Assembly: GCF_900604335.1 (NCBI RefSeq)
Contig: NZ_UWOD01000002.1
Location: 62,001 to 126,000 of the forward strand
Direction of reading: 5' to 3'
Length of the DNA: 64,000 nt
From: Intestinibacillus sp. Marseille-P6563
Lineage (GTDB): Bacteria; Bacillota; Clostridia; Oscillospirales; Butyricicoccaceae
Shown here: piece by piece, positions 25,454 to 34,544 of the stretch
Position numbering within the stretch: position 1 is the first letter of the stretch
How the letters are laid out: the number at the start of each line of letters is the position of its first letter
Position numbers and translations under genes: made by a program
The notes under the pieces: model-generated
The model's input: the letters and a program-made list of their open reading frames with translations, nothing else
What the model was told of the DNA's origin: nothing
Databases searched by the model: none

Positions 25454-27754
25454 TTGTTTTTCTTCCTTTCTATTTTCCATTTGTAAATTCGCTCGCTGCG
25501 GGCTGCCCGTCACAGGCCGGAACAGCTTTAAGCGGAGCGCATTGCTCACAACACATACCGAGGACAAGCTCATCGCCGCAGCGCCAAACATGGGCGACAA
25601 ACGCAGGGCTGGTGCAAAAACACCGGCTGCAATCGGGATGCCGATGCAGTTATAGCAAAAGGCCCAGAACAAGTTTTGTTTGATATTGCGCATCACGTTG
25701 CGCGACAAGCGCACTGCATTGACGGCATCCAGCAAATCGGACTTCATCAGAACGACATCGGCCGATTCAATGGCCACATCGGTTCCGGCGCCAATAGCGA
25801 TGCCCACATCCGCACGCGCCAAGGCCGGAGCATCGTTGATGCCATCGCCCACCATGGCGACCGTTTTTCCGCTCTCCTGCAATTTGCGAATCTCCCGTTC
25901 TTTATCCTGCGGCAGCACTTCGGCTACCACACGGGGAATCTGCAATTGCTGGCGAATGGCTTCGGCTGTCACTTTATTATCGCCGGTCAGCAGCGTGACG
26001 TCAATATGCATCTCTTGCAGCAACCGTACTGCTTGTGCACTGTTGCTCTTGACCTGGTCGGCCACTGCAACGATCCCGACCATTTGGCCGGCACGCGCCA
26101 CATAGAGTGGCGTTTTCCCTGCCGCGGCATACTGCTTTCCCCAGGTTTCCGCAGCCGAAACATCCACGCCCTGTTCCCGCAGCATACGCAAATTACCTGC
26201 CATACAGGTTTGCCCTGCAATCTCCGCCACAATGCCTTTGCCCGAAATCGCTTGGAATTTTTCTGTGGGCAGCGGACGGATGTGTTTCTCTTCCGCATAC
26301 CGCACGACCGCTTCGGCCAAGGGGTGTTCGCTTGGCTTTTCCAGAGAAAGGGCAAGCTGTAAAAATTCCGTCTCGCTCCCCGCCAAGACCTGCACATCGG
26401 TGACCGAAGGGTGCCCCTCAGTGACCGTGCCCGTCTTATCGAGCACAACGGCATCCACTTTATGCAGCCGCTCCAGCGCTTCGGCCGACTGGAACAGCAC
26501 GCCATTCTCCGCACCGACGCCGGTGCCGACCATAATTGCAACCGGAGTCGCCAGACCCAGCGCGCATGGGCACGAAATGACCAGTACAGTGATAGCGCTG
26601 GACAAGGCAAACGTAAAGGTTTCGCCAACGGCCAGCCAAACAATCGCCGTCAGCAGAGCGATACCCAGCACGACCGGAACGAACACTCCCGCAACCTTGT
26701 CTGCCAATTTGGCGATGGGGGCTTTGGACGCACTCGCTTCTTCGACCAGCCGGATGATTTGCGAAAGAGTGGTATCATCCCCAACGCGGGATGCCTGAAA
26801 CTTGAAAAACCCAGTTTTGTTGATGGTGGCCGCGATGACTGTATCGCCTTCCTGCTTTTCCACCGGGATGCTCTCGCCGGTCAAAGCCGATTCATCCAGC
26901 GACGCATGTCCACTCTGGATGACGCCGTCGACCGGCACGCTCTGTCCCGGACGCACTACGACCACGTCGCCCACCTGCACCTGTTCGATTGGAATGGTAA
27001 CTTCGGCACCATTGCGTTCCACGGTCGCTGTCTGCGGCCTCAGGTCCATGAGCTTGGCAATGGCTTCCCCGGTGCGCTTTTTGGCGCGGGTTTCAAAATA
27101 CTTGCCCAGCGTGACCAATGTGAGGATCATACCGGCTGACTCAAAATACAGATCGTGCATGTAACGCTGCACGCGGTCAGCTTCCCCATGGCCCAAACCA
27201 TATCCAATCTGATACAGGGCAAAGATACCATACACCAGGGCGGCGCCCGAACCCACGGCGATCAGCGCATCCATCGTCGGCGCGCGATGCCACAGGGTTT
27301 TAAATCCATTGACATAGTATTTCCGGTTGATTAGCACAATCGGCAGGGTCAGCAAAAATTGCGTCAGCGCAAAGCTGACTGCGTTGGACGGACCCTCCAA
27401 AAAGCTGGGCAGCGGCATGCCGATCATATGTCCCATGGACACGATCATCAGCAGCGCCAAAAAGGTAAAGGATATAATAATGCGCCGCTGCATTTCGTGC
27501 AGTTCGGCGCCATCATCGACCGGTTTTGATACCGCTGCTTCCTGCCCTTTGACCGACGCGCCGTAGCCAGCGTCGATGACGGCCTGTATGATATGCTGCG
27601 CATCGGTCTGCCCTGGGTCAAACGTAGTTTTCATGCTGCCAGCCAGCAGGTTGACCTGCGCCGATTGCACACCCGGCACCGCGTTGACCGCCTTTTCCAC
27701 ATGGGCAGAGCACGCGGCACAACTCATGCCGGTGACTTGAAATTGTTGTTCCAT
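25241..27754 (-). CDS. copA: Copper-exporting P1B ATPase with C-terminal CopZ domain
   Basis: The 837-residue pump exports Cu(I). The first heavy-metal domain has GMSCAACS (Cys12, Cys15). The core has CPC in [21 protein letters not shown] with the phosphorylated Asp, HPLAEA-type loop SEHPLAEAV and [11 protein letters not shown]. After the last membrane helices a linker leads to a second metal domain with GMMCTHCSG in the final 70 residues. That domain is the size of the chaperone CopZ. The start at 27754 follows GGAGGTG. Promoter and operator lie just upstream. Confidence 0.95.
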   Translation of the reverse strand: MEQQFQVTGMSCAACSAHVEKAVNAVPGVQSAQVNLLAGSMKTTFDPGQTDAQHIIQAVIDAGYGASVKGQEAAVSKPVDDGAELHEMQRRIIISFTFLALLMIVSMGHMIGMPLPSFLEGPSNAVSFALTQFLLTLPIVLINRKYYVNGFKTLWHRAPTMDALIAVGSGAALVYGIFALYQIGYGLGHGEADRVQRYMHDLYFESAGMILTLVTLGKYFETRAKKRTGEAIAKLMDLRPQTATVERNGAEVTIPIEQVQVGDVVVVRPGQSVPVDGVIQSGHASLDESALTGESIPVEKQEGDTVIAATINKTGFFKFQASRVGDDTTLSQIIRLVEEASASKAPIAKLADKVAGVFVPVVLGIALLTAIVWLAVGETFTFALSSAITVLVISCPCALGLATPVAIMVGTGVGAENGVLFQSAEALERLHKVDAVVLDKTGTVTEGHPSVTDVQVLAGSETEFLQLALSLEKPSEHPLAEAVVRYAEEKHIRPLPTEKFQAISGKGIVAEIAGQTCMAGNLRMLREQGVDVSAAETWGKQYAAAGKTPLYVARAGQMVGIVAVADQVKSNSAQAVRLLQEMHIDVTLLTGDNKVTAEAIRQQLQIPRVVAEVLPQDKEREIRKLQESGKTVAMVGDGINDAPALARADVGIAIGAGTDVAIESADVVLMKSDLLDAVNAVRLSRNVMRNIKQNLFWAFCYNCIGIPIAAGVFAPALRLSPMFGAAAMSLSSVCVVSNALRLKLFRPVTGSPQRANLQMENRKEEKQMKKTMTIEGMMCTHCSGRVQQALNDLDGVSAVVSHETGKAELTLVHPVSDEALTQAVTDAGYKVVDICEG

Positions 27755-27767
27755 GCTTTCACCTCCA

Positions 27768-27790
27768 CATCCCCAGGGGAGGGGGTATGG
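27768..27790 (-). promoter_or_regulatory. CsoR-type operator
   Basis: ACATCCCCAGGGGAGGGGGTAT carries C and G runs as an imperfect inverted repeat, like known CsoR sites. It lies between the -10 box and the copA ribosome site. Confidence 0.6.
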
Positions 27791-27794
27791 TTTT

Positions 27795-27823
27795 AGTATA
27801 CAAACCTTCTCCACATTTGTCAA
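27795..27823 (-). promoter_or_regulatory. Sigma-A promoter of copA-csoR
   Basis: On the reverse strand TTGACA (27823-27818) and TATACT (27800-27795) are 17 bp apart. Confidence 0.88.
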
Positions 27824-27863
27824 GCGTTTTGTTAGCAGAGCCTAATTTCATTCTTCTTTGGGT

Positions 27864-27891
27864 TTGCCATTTCCGCTGGCTGTGGTATAAT
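27864..27891 (+). promoter_or_regulatory. Sigma-A promoter of the Fur-family gene
   Basis: TTGCCA (27864-27869), 16 bp, TATAAT (27886-27891). It is divergent from the copA promoter. Confidence 0.7.
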
Positions 27892-27924
27892 AATAAAAAT
27901 TGTCCATTCGGAAAGGAGTTTTCT

Positions 27925-28362
27925 ATGTCCAGCGATCTGCTGAAATCCTGCGGTTTGCGCCTGACCCCCAGCCGCAAAGCGGTTTTAGATGTGCTCCGCA
28001 ACCATAGCGAACCCATGACCGCCGAAAAAATTCATACGCTTGCCTGCCAGTCCAGCCGGATGGGGCTGTCGACGACCTATCGCGTACTGGCGCAGCTGAC
28101 CGAACATGGGCTCGTCCTGAAAAACGATGGGCTGGATGGTTTTTGCTATTACCAACTCCATACGCATACCCATCGCCATACCCTGCACTGCTCGGTATGT
28201 GGCGCGGTGGTTTTTATGGACGAGTGCCCCTTGGAAACACTGGAAAGTCAGCTTGCTGCTCAGACTGGTTATATTATCACCAGTCATTCCCTGTCGTTTA
28301 CCGGGATTTGTCCTGCGTGCCAGAAAAAGTGTCCACCGGATATTTCCCATACTTGCAAATGA
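27925..28362 (+). CDS. Fur-family metalloregulator
   Basis: The 145-residue repressor has a winged helix (about 5-80, STTYRVLAQLTEHGLV) and a C-terminal metal and dimerisation domain with HTHTHRHTLHCSVCG, DECPLE and a final CPACQKKC. The two CxxC pairs are the structural zinc site. Fur, Zur and PerR cannot be told apart safely; the residue after the CPL and the HRH pattern are compatible with Zur or Fur. AAAGGAG precedes the ATG at 27925; the frame extends upstream but without similarity. The hydrogenase-maturation promoter overlaps its last codons. Confidence 0.88.
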   Translation: MSSDLLKSCGLRLTPSRKAVLDVLRNHSEPMTAEKIHTLACQSSRMGLSTTYRVLAQLTEHGLVLKNDGLDGFCYYQLHTHTHRHTLHCSVCGAVVFMDECPLETLESQLAAQTGYIITSHSLSFTGICPACQKKCPPDISHTCK

Positions 28363-28381
28363 GAAACATTCCTGTTATAAT
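28353..28381 (+). promoter_or_regulatory. Sigma-A promoter of the hyd maturation operon
   Basis: TTGCAA (28353-28358), 17 bp, TATAAT (28376-28381). The -35 box lies in the last codons of the Fur-family gene. Confidence 0.78.
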
Positions 28382-28387
28382 ACCAGT

Positions 28388-28535
28388 ATCCTCTTACAAA
28401 GGTTCGCCTGCGGAAGCGGAGAAAGCCCGATCTTCACACCTGCGCTATCTGGATTTTTCCGGACAGCAAAGGTTCTTTTTTGGTTTTCCCGTGTCTGCCG
28501 GCATGGGATTTTTTATTGCTGGAAAGGACTTTTTT
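28388..28535 (+). promoter_or_regulatory. Hyd operon leader with attenuator-like hairpin
   Basis: The transcript has about 150 nt before its first gene. CTGGATTTTTCCGG can fold at about 28449-28462. CCCGTG (28488-28493) pairs with CATGGG (28502-28507), one G-U pair, and is followed by ATTTTTTATT. That is an intrinsic-terminator shape upstream of the coding start. I could not match the 5' half to a riboswitch consensus I know. Confidence 0.45.
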
Positions 28536-28796
28536 ATGGAAGAAACGCGTATTGCTTTATTGGGGATTATTGTGGAAGATCTGACGGCAACCGAAAAACT
28601 CAATCAGCTTTTGCATGAATATGGAGAATATATTGTCGGCCGTATGGGAATCCCCTACCATGACCGCGGGGTTGCGATCATCAGTGTGGTCATGGATGCA
28701 CCGCAATCGACTGTAAGCGCTTTGTCCGGAAAACTCGGTATGCTGCGCGGCGTCAATGTTAAGACGGTCACCCAAAAGGTAGGAGGTTCGGCATGA
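28536..28796 (+). CDS. Iron-only hydrogenase system regulator (TM1266 type)
   Basis: The 86-residue protein has the ferredoxin-like fold pattern of the TM1266/NikR-C-like family: RIALLGIIVE, GEYIVGRMGIPYHDRGVAIIS and a final KTVTQK. It is a putative regulator found next to hydEFG genes; the ligand is unknown. AAAGGAC precedes the ATG at 28536, and an upstream frame extension is leader sequence. Its TGA overlaps the hydE ATG (ATGA), so the two are coupled. Confidence 0.85.
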   Translation: MEETRIALLGIIVEDLTATEKLNQLLHEYGEYIVGRMGIPYHDRGVAIISVVMDAPQSTVSALSGKLGMLRGVNVKTVTQKVGGSA

Positions 28797-29764
28797 CGCT
28801 CGACCGCTCTGCCCTGATCGATCTGCTGCAAGCCGACGAGGATGCCTTTGCCCCTATTTTTGCGCAAGCAGGCGCGGTCTGCCGCGCGCAATTTGGGGAT
28901 ACCGTCCGTATTCGCGCCTTGCTCGAATTTTCCAATTATTGCAGACGGTCGTGCCGCTATTGCGGACTCAACTGTCACAATACAAATTTGGCGCGTTTTC
29001 GTCTGGAGCCCGATGAAATCGTCCAGACAGCGCTGAAAGCCGCCGAAAACGGCTATCAGACAGTCGTACTGCAATCAGGCGAAGACCCCTACTATACCCC
29101 GGATATGCTAGCGGATATCGTCACCCGCATCAAAAAAGCGGCTCCGGCCATTGCTGTAACTCTGTCCTGCGGTGAATTTCCAGCCGAGGCCTATCAGCAG
29201 TTCCGGACGGCTGGCTGTGACCGGTATCTTCTCAAGCATGAAACCTCAGACCCAAAGCTTTATGCGGCCCTGCATCCCGACTCCTGTTTGGAGGAACGAG
29301 TGCGTTGTCTGAAGGACATCAAAAAAGCCGGTCTGGAAACCGGCGGCGGATTTATGATCGGCCTGCCTGGTCAAACGGCTGCCACCATTGCAGACGATTT
29401 GCTGCTTTTGCGCAGCATCCCTTGCGACATGGCGGGCATTGGCCCCTTCTTGCCCCATCCAGACACGCCACTCGGTACCGAGCCGCATGGCAGCGCTATG
29501 CTGACTTTGCGCGCTGTCGCACTCGCCCGTTTGCTGCTGCCGCATGCCAACCTGCCGGTCACAACCGCCCTGGGCGTACTGGACCGGGCCGCGGCCGACC
29601 GGGTCTATGAATCGGGCGGCAACGTCGTGATGCGCAAGGTGACACCCTCCCGTCTGCGCAAACTGTATCAAATCTATCCGGCGGAATTTTCGGAAACGAC
29701 CATTGCCGAAGGCCGCCGCCAACTCGAAGAAGAATTAAGAAACCGGGGCAAGACCCCCGTATGA
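28793..29764 (+). CDS. hydE: [FeFe]-hydrogenase H-cluster maturase HydE
   Basis: The 323-residue radical SAM enzyme acts on the Fe(CO)2(CN)cysteine synthon made by HydG in building the diiron subcluster. The [4Fe-4S] cysteines are 50, 54 and 57 (NYCRRSCRYCGLN). VVLQSGEDPYY is the SAM-binding motif, and FMIGLPGQT and MAGIGPFLPHPDTPLG are HydE signatures. It shares the BATS-domain architecture of biotin synthase. The length is a little short of some homologues (about 345). It begins inside the end of the regulator gene. Confidence 0.94.
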   Translation: MTLDRSALIDLLQADEDAFAPIFAQAGAVCRAQFGDTVRIRALLEFSNYCRRSCRYCGLNCHNTNLARFRLEPDEIVQTALKAAENGYQTVVLQSGEDPYYTPDMLADIVTRIKKAAPAIAVTLSCGEFPAEAYQQFRTAGCDRYLLKHETSDPKLYAALHPDSCLEERVRCLKDIKKAGLETGGGFMIGLPGQTAATIADDLLLLRSIPCDMAGIGPFLPHPDTPLGTEPHGSAMLTLRAVALARLLLPHANLPVTTALGVLDRAAADRVYESGGNVVMRKVTPSRLRKLYQIYPAEFSETTIAEGRRQLEEELRNRGKTPV

Positions 29765-29785
29765 GAGAGAAAGAAGGCTATTGTT

Positions 29786-31201
29786 ATGTATGATCCCCGT
29801 TCGCTCAAAGCCGAGGAATTTATCAACCATCAGGAAATTTTGGATACCCTATCCTATGCCGAAGCGCACAAAGATGATTTGGAACTGGTCAATCAAATCA
29901 TTGACAAGACTGACGCTTGCAAGGGTCTGAGCCACCGCGAAGCTGCGGTCCTGCTTCTGTGCGAAGACAAGGATGCGCTTGCGCGTATCTTTGCCCAGGC
30001 GACCAAGATCAAGCAGGCCTTTTATGGCAACCGCATTGTCATGTTTGCGCCGCTGTATCTGTCCAACTATTGCGTCAATGGCTGCACCTATTGCCCCTAT
30101 CACCTGAAAAACAAGCACATTGCACGCAAAAAGCTGACGCAGGATGAAATCCGCCGCGAAGTCATTGCCTTGCAGGATATGGGCCACAAGCGTCTGGCGC
30201 TCGAATGCGGCGAGGACCCGGTCAACAACCCGATCGAATATGTCCTCGAGTGCATTGATACCATTTACTCCATCAAGCACAAAAACGGCGCCATCCGCCG
30301 CGTGAATGTTAACATCGCGGCCACCACGGTCGAAAACTACAAAAAGCTCAAAGACGCCGGTATCGGCACCTATATCCTGTTCCAAGAAACGTACAACAAG
30401 GAGCAGTATGAGCTGTTGCACCCGACCGGACCCAAGCACGATTACGCATACCACACCGAGGCCATGGACCGCGCCATGCAGGGCGGCATCGACGATGTCG
30501 GCTGCGGTGTCCTGTTTGGCCTGAACCTGTACAAATACGATTTTGTCGGTCTGCTGATGCACGCCGAACATCTGGAAGCTGTATATGGTGTTGGCCCGCA
30601 TACCATCAGTGTGCCCCGCCTGCGTGACGCAGATGATATTGACGCCTCTTCGTTTACCAATGGCATTTCGGATGAACTGTTCCAAAAGATCGTCGCCATT
30701 TTGCGCATCTCGGTGCCGTATACCGGCCTGATTGTGTCCACCCGCGAATCCAAAAAGACTCGTGAAATGGTCATCAAGTACGGTGTATCGCAGATCAGCG
30801 GCGCTTCCCGCACCAGTGTGGGCGGCTATGCCGACGGCGGCGAAGAGGAGGATTCCTCCCAGTTCGAGATCAGCGACAACCGTACGCTCGATGAAGTTGT
30901 GCGCTGGCTGCTCGAACTCGGCCACATCCCCTCGTTCTGCACTGCCTGCTACCGCGAAGGCCGCACGGGCGACCGGTTTATGAGTCTGGTCAAGTCGGGA
31001 CAAATTCGCAACTGCTGCCTGCCCAATGCGCTCATGACGCTCAAGGAGTTTGCTGAGGACTACGCCAGTGAGGAAACGCGTAAGTTGGCGCTCGACATGA
31101 TCGCCAAGGAAGCCGAAACCATCCCGAACGATAAGGTGCGCAGCATTGTCTATGAGCATCTGCATGATATGGATGGCGGTATGCGTGACTTCCGCTTCTA
31201 A
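29786..31201 (+). CDS. hydG: [FeFe]-hydrogenase maturase HydG (tyrosine lyase)
   Basis: The 471-residue radical SAM enzyme splits tyrosine to p-cresol and dehydroglycine and makes CO and cyanide on an iron. Cys96, 100 and 103 (YCVNGCTYCPYH) bind the catalytic cluster. The C-terminal cluster is carried by CTACYREGRTGDRF and NCCLPNA. ALECGEDP binds SAM. The ribosome site is weak-looking (GAGAGAAAGAAGG) but close. Spacing to hydE is 21 bp and to hydF 12 bp. Codon use is GC-rich and biased, suggesting good expression. Confidence 0.96.
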   Translation: MYDPRSLKAEEFINHQEILDTLSYAEAHKDDLELVNQIIDKTDACKGLSHREAAVLLLCEDKDALARIFAQATKIKQAFYGNRIVMFAPLYLSNYCVNGCTYCPYHLKNKHIARKKLTQDEIRREVIALQDMGHKRLALECGEDPVNNPIEYVLECIDTIYSIKHKNGAIRRVNVNIAATTVENYKKLKDAGIGTYILFQETYNKEQYELLHPTGPKHDYAYHTEAMDRAMQGGIDDVGCGVLFGLNLYKYDFVGLLMHAEHLEAVYGVGPHTISVPRLRDADDIDASSFTNGISDELFQKIVAILRISVPYTGLIVSTRESKKTREMVIKYGVSQISGASRTSVGGYADGGEEEDSSQFEISDNRTLDEVVRWLLELGHIPSFCTACYREGRTGDRFMSLVKSGQIRNCCLPNALMTLKEFAEDYASEETRKLALDMIAKEAETIPNDKVRSIVYEHLHDMDGGMRDFRF

Positions 31202-31213
31202 AGGAGGAACGCC

Positions 31214-32413
31214 ATGCCAACGCTAAACGAAACCCCTTCGGCCAACCGCCTGCATATTGCGATTTATGGCAGACGAAATGCCGGCAAATCTTCGCTCATC
31301 AATGCGCTGACCGGCCAGCCGGTCGCGCTGGTGTCCGATGTGCCGGGCACGACCACCGACCCTGTGCGCAAGGCCATGGAAATCCGTGGCCTAGGCGCCT
31401 GCTTGCTCATCGACACCGCCGGTTTTGACGATGATGGCGATTTGGGCGCCATGCGTGTACAAAAGACCGAGGAAACCATCCCGAAAGTGGACATTGCCCT
31501 GCTGTTATGCGCTGGGGACGATCTGACGCTGGAAAAGGAATGGAGCCGTAAGCTGCGCGAACGCGGCATTCGGCAAATCACTGTGGTCAGCAAGGCGGAT
31601 GAACGCGACGCACAGACGCTGGCACAGCGCATCACACAGGAACTCGGCAGCGAGCCTCTGATCGTCAGCGCCAAGACGGGAGACGGTATCCCTGCGCTGC
31701 TCACTGCGCTGGCGCGGGCCATCCCGGAAGGCTATGGTGCACCGTCGATTTTAGGCGGTCTGGCTGGTCCGGGTGATACCGTTCTGCTCGTAATGCCGCA
31801 GGACAAAGAGGCGCCCAAGGGCCGTTTGATTCTCCCTCAGGTGCAGACCATCCGCGAACTGCTTGATACCGGTTGTATCTCGATCAACGCGACCCCTGAC
31901 ACGCTGGAAAACGCACTGGCAGTGCTGCGGGAACCGCCTGCCCTCATCATCACCGATTCACAGGTTTTCCGAGAGGTTTATGAAAAGACTCCAAAGGGTG
32001 TCAAACTGACCTCCTTTTCGGTCTTATTTGCTGCTCACAAGGGCGATTTATCTGCCTTTGTCGAAGGTGCCCGGGCAGTCGACCGCTTGACCGATTCTTC
32101 GCGCGTCCTGATTGCCGAGGCCTGTACCCATGCTCCCTTGACCGAAGATATTGGCCGAGTGAAAATCCCCGCCCTGCTGCGCAAAAAATATGGTGCAGGG
32201 CTGCAAGTTGACATTGTCAGCGGCACGGCCTTCCCGGAAAACTTGGATGCCTATGACCTCATCGTTCACTGCGGCGGCTGCATGTTCAACCGCACCTATC
32301 TGCTCTCGCGGGTACGGCAAGCCCAGTCGGCCGGTGTCCCTATTACAAATTATGGCGTTTTGATCGCCAAACTCAAAGGGATTCTGGATGACGTTGCCCT
32401 TCCTTCGGTATAA
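31214..32413 (+). CDS. hydF: [FeFe]-hydrogenase maturation GTPase HydF
   Basis: The 399-residue scaffold carries the diiron precursor to apo-hydrogenase. The GTPase domain has GRRNAGKSS (19-27), DVPGTTTDPV and DTAGFDD. A dimerisation domain follows, then a cluster-binding domain with EACTHAPLTEDIGR and VHCGGCMFNR. AAAGGAGG precedes the ATG. It closes the operon, with a palindromic terminator after it. No hydrogenase structural gene is in the window, so the maturases serve an enzyme encoded elsewhere. Confidence 0.96.
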   Translation: MPTLNETPSANRLHIAIYGRRNAGKSSLINALTGQPVALVSDVPGTTTDPVRKAMEIRGLGACLLIDTAGFDDDGDLGAMRVQKTEETIPKVDIALLLCAGDDLTLEKEWSRKLRERGIRQITVVSKADERDAQTLAQRITQELGSEPLIVSAKTGDGIPALLTALARAIPEGYGAPSILGGLAGPGDTVLLVMPQDKEAPKGRLILPQVQTIRELLDTGCISINATPDTLENALAVLREPPALIITDSQVFREVYEKTPKGVKLTSFSVLFAAHKGDLSAFVEGARAVDRLTDSSRVLIAEACTHAPLTEDIGRVKIPALLRKKYGAGLQVDIVSGTAFPENLDAYDLIVHCGGCMFNRTYLLSRVRQAQSAGVPITNYGVLIAKLKGILDDVALPSV

Positions 32414-32414
32414 C

Positions 32415-32447
32415 AAAAAACGCTGCCAAGTACTTGGCAGCGTTTTT
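32415..32447. terminator. Terminator between hydF and cysK
   Basis: A near-perfect palindrome AAAAACGCTGCCAAG and complement, ending in T5, serves both convergent genes. Confidence 0.93.
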
Positions 32448-32450
32448 CTT

Positions 32451-33383
32451 TTACTCTGCGGCAAACATCGGGGTGGACAGATACCGGCTTCCGGTATCCG
32501 GCAGCAGCACCACGATATTCTTGCCCTTGTTTTCTGGGCGCTTGGCCACTTCCATGGCGGCCCAAAGGACTGCACCCGACGAGATGCCAACCATCACGCC
32601 TTCGGTGCGGGCAATCTCTCGTCCCCAGGCAAAAGCATCCTCATTTTGCACCGGGATGACTTCATCATAAATCGATGTGTTCAGGATGGCCGGCACAAAT
32701 CCAGCACCGATGCCCTGAATCTTATGGGCCCCCGCCTGTCCCTTGGACAAAACCGGCGAATCTGCCGGTTCTACGGCGATAACCTGCACATTCGGGTTCT
32801 GGGCCTTTAAATACTGGCCTACACCAGTCACTGTTCCGCCTGTGCCAACGCCAGCAACAAAAATATCCACCTGTCCATCGGTATCACGCCAAATTTCCGG
32901 GCCTGTCGTTTGCTCATGCACTCTGGGGTTGGCCGGATTGTCAAACTGCTCTGGAATAAAGCTATGCGGGATGTCGCGCGCCAATTCCTCGGCCTTGGCA
33001 ATGGCACCCTTCATGCCCTTTGCTCCTTCGGTCAAGACCAACTCCGCGCCATATGCCTGCACCATCTGCCGGCGCTCGACCGACATGGTTTCCGGCATCA
33101 CCACGATCATTCGATACCCTTTGGCTGCTGCAATCGCAGCCAGGCCGATGCCTGTGTTGCCGCTGGTGGGCTCAATGATGACGCTGTCCGGTGTCAGTCG
33201 GCCATCAGCTTCCGCGGCATCCAGCATCGCCTTGGCAATGCGATCCTTAACGCTTCCTGCCGGATTAAAATACTCGAGTTTTGCCAGGATGGATGCCTGT
33301 ATCCCATGCTTTTCCTCCAAGCGGGAAAGCCGGAGCAACGGTGTGTTGCCAATCAGTTCGGTTGCACTATGAAAAATACGCAT
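32451..33383 (-). CDS. cysK: Cysteine synthase (O-acetylserine sulfhydrylase)
   Basis: The 310-residue PLP enzyme makes cysteine from O-acetylserine and sulfide. PLP-Lys is in [23 protein letters not shown] binds the substrate carboxylate, and [12 protein letters not shown] binds phosphate. [11 protein letters not shown] is the active-site loop of the CysK type. The gene has its own promoter and follows an Rrf2 regulator on the same strand, a frequent pairing in which the regulator (CymR or IscR type) senses sulfur or Fe-S status. Confidence 0.95.
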   Translation of the reverse strand: MRIFHSATELIGNTPLLRLSRLEEKHGIQASILAKLEYFNPAGSVKDRIAKAMLDAAEADGRLTPDSVIIEPTSGNTGIGLAAIAAAKGYRMIVVMPETMSVERRQMVQAYGAELVLTEGAKGMKGAIAKAEELARDIPHSFIPEQFDNPANPRVHEQTTGPEIWRDTDGQVDIFVAGVGTGGTVTGVGQYLKAQNPNVQVIAVEPADSPVLSKGQAGAHKIQGIGAGFVPAILNTSIYDEVIPVQNEDAFAWGREIARTEGVMVGISSGAVLWAAMEVAKRPENKGKNIVVLLPDTGSRYLSTPMFAAE

Positions 33384-33438
33384 ATCGATGTTACCTACCT
33401 TTCGAGGGAGATCTTTAATTCCTATCGTTTATGTAGGT

Positions 33439-33467
33439 ATATTAACATCATTTTCATACCAAGTCAA
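33439..33467 (-). promoter_or_regulatory. Promoter of cysK with nearby inverted repeat
   Basis: On the reverse strand TTGACT (33467-33462), 17 bp, TAATAT (33444-33439). Just downstream CCTACATAAACGATAGG is an imperfect inverted repeat and may be an Rrf2-type operator. Confidence 0.55.
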
Positions 33468-33512
33468 TAGGTTTTTAGAAAATAAAAAATTTCGTTGAAT
33501 TGACTACTGCCG

Positions 33513-33923
33513 TCATTCCTTTTTCTGCAAAAGTTGCTGCAAGGTGATGGAATCAAAAAAGTCTTTGATCCGGCGGTCCAACTCTTTCCACATCGGTAAG
33601 GTCACGCAACCCTGTGCCCGGGCACAGCTTTCCCCGGTCAGTTCGCCGCAGGCAATCGGGGCCAATGTGTCTTCTGCCGCTTCTAAAATCCGCCGCACCG
33701 TACAGGTGGCCGGATCACAGGATAAAATATACCCGCCGCCTTTGCCCCGTGTACCGCTGACCAAACCAGCTTGCACTAGCTTTTTTAAAATGGCCTCCAG
33801 ATATTTCTCGGAAATGCCTTGCCGCTCTGCAATATCCCGCAAGGGTACCGGCGTATCCCCTGGACATTGTGCCAGTTCGGCCATCACGCGCAACGCATAT
33901 CGCCCTTTGGTTGAAATCAGCAC
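33513..33923 (-). CDS. Rrf2-family regulator with IscR-like cysteines
   Basis: The 136-residue protein has the Rrf2 winged helix at the N-terminus (MLISTKGRYALRVMAELA, ISEKYLEAILKKLVQAGLV, GKGGGY). Cysteines 92, 100 and 106 (CGELTGESC...C) are spaced almost as in IscR, which holds a [2Fe-2S] cluster; CymR regulators lack this set. It therefore probably senses Fe-S or iron supply rather than only cysteine. It sits 130 bp upstream of cysK. GGAGG precedes the ATG. Confidence 0.85.
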   Translation of the reverse strand: MLISTKGRYALRVMAELAQCPGDTPVPLRDIAERQGISEKYLEAILKKLVQAGLVSGTRGKGGGYILSCDPATCTVRRILEAAEDTLAPIACGELTGESCARAQGCVTLPMWKELDRRIKDFFDSITLQQLLQKKE

Positions 33924-33950
33924 AGCTTTTCACCTCCTTCTTAAAACCTA

Positions 33951-34484
33951 TCATACAACAAGGTTTTTGCTTTTGCAAGTCGATTCGGTTGCTTTCCAGT
34001 GAAATGCTGCCACATAACCATGCTCCCCTTTTTGAATCTCACAGGCGGTGAGGACAAAGGCTAAAGGCTGCTCCTGCTGCGAATCAAAGGGCGCACGCAG
34101 CCATCCGCCTTCGGCATCCGCTTGCCAAACAGCGCCTTTTTCCACTGCTTGTAACATGTGCGGGTCCTGCGGCAGCGATGTGGTATGGTTTTCTATTTGC
34201 GGCGCACAACCCGGACGCCCGTCATCGATATAATACCGGCGCGGCAGTTCAGTGATCTGGAAACTGCGCAGAGTTTCCGGGGTCCACAGCCGTTTTAAAC
34301 GCAGTACCCCATCTTCCGGCTCCAGAACACCGATTTTGAAATGCCGCTCCTCCACTTGGGTGTATAGGCGGACCACTTCCTGCGTATGCAGCGTACAGGT
34401 GGCCTCAAATTGTATGCCATGGATGTCCTGTGTGGCTTCCACAAACCCAGCCTCCTGGCCGCGATATTCCACCGGAAACCGCAT
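33951..34484 (-). CDS. Hypothetical protein (177 aa)
   Basis: I do not recognise this family. The start at 34484 follows AGGAGG with seven-base spacing; an ATG two codons upstream overlaps the site. The protein is soluble, with beta-strand-like alternation and no signal peptide. Phrases such as VVRLYTQVEERHFKIGVLEP and FRSFQITELPRRYYID-like segments suggest a beta-sandwich, but this is weak. It is transcribed with the Rrf2 gene on the same strand with only 27 bp between them. No function is assigned. Confidence 0.6.
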   Translation of the reverse strand: MRFPVEYRGQEAGFVEATQDIHGIQFEATCTLHTQEVVRLYTQVEERHFKIGVLEPEDGVLRLKRLWTPETLRSFQITELPRRYYIDDGRPGCAPQIENHTTSLPQDPHMLQAVEKGAVWQADAEGGWLRAPFDSQQEQPLAFVLTACEIQKGEHGYVAAFHWKATESTCKSKNLVV

Positions 34485-34501
34485 CCCCATCCCTCCTACA
34501 T

Positions 34502-34537
34502 AAAAAATGCGTACCTATTTTAAGGTACGCATTTTTC
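34502..34537 (-). terminator. Terminator between the 34545 gene and the 33951 gene
   Basis: AAAATGCGTACCT pairs with AGGTACGCATTTT across TTTTA; A and T runs on both sides. Confidence 0.88.
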
Positions 34538-34544
34538 TTGCGAT

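Noticed and set aside
29849-31165. 438-codon open frame antisense to hydG
   Set aside because: It is the mirror of a highly biased GC-rich gene, has no ribosome site and no recognisable domain.
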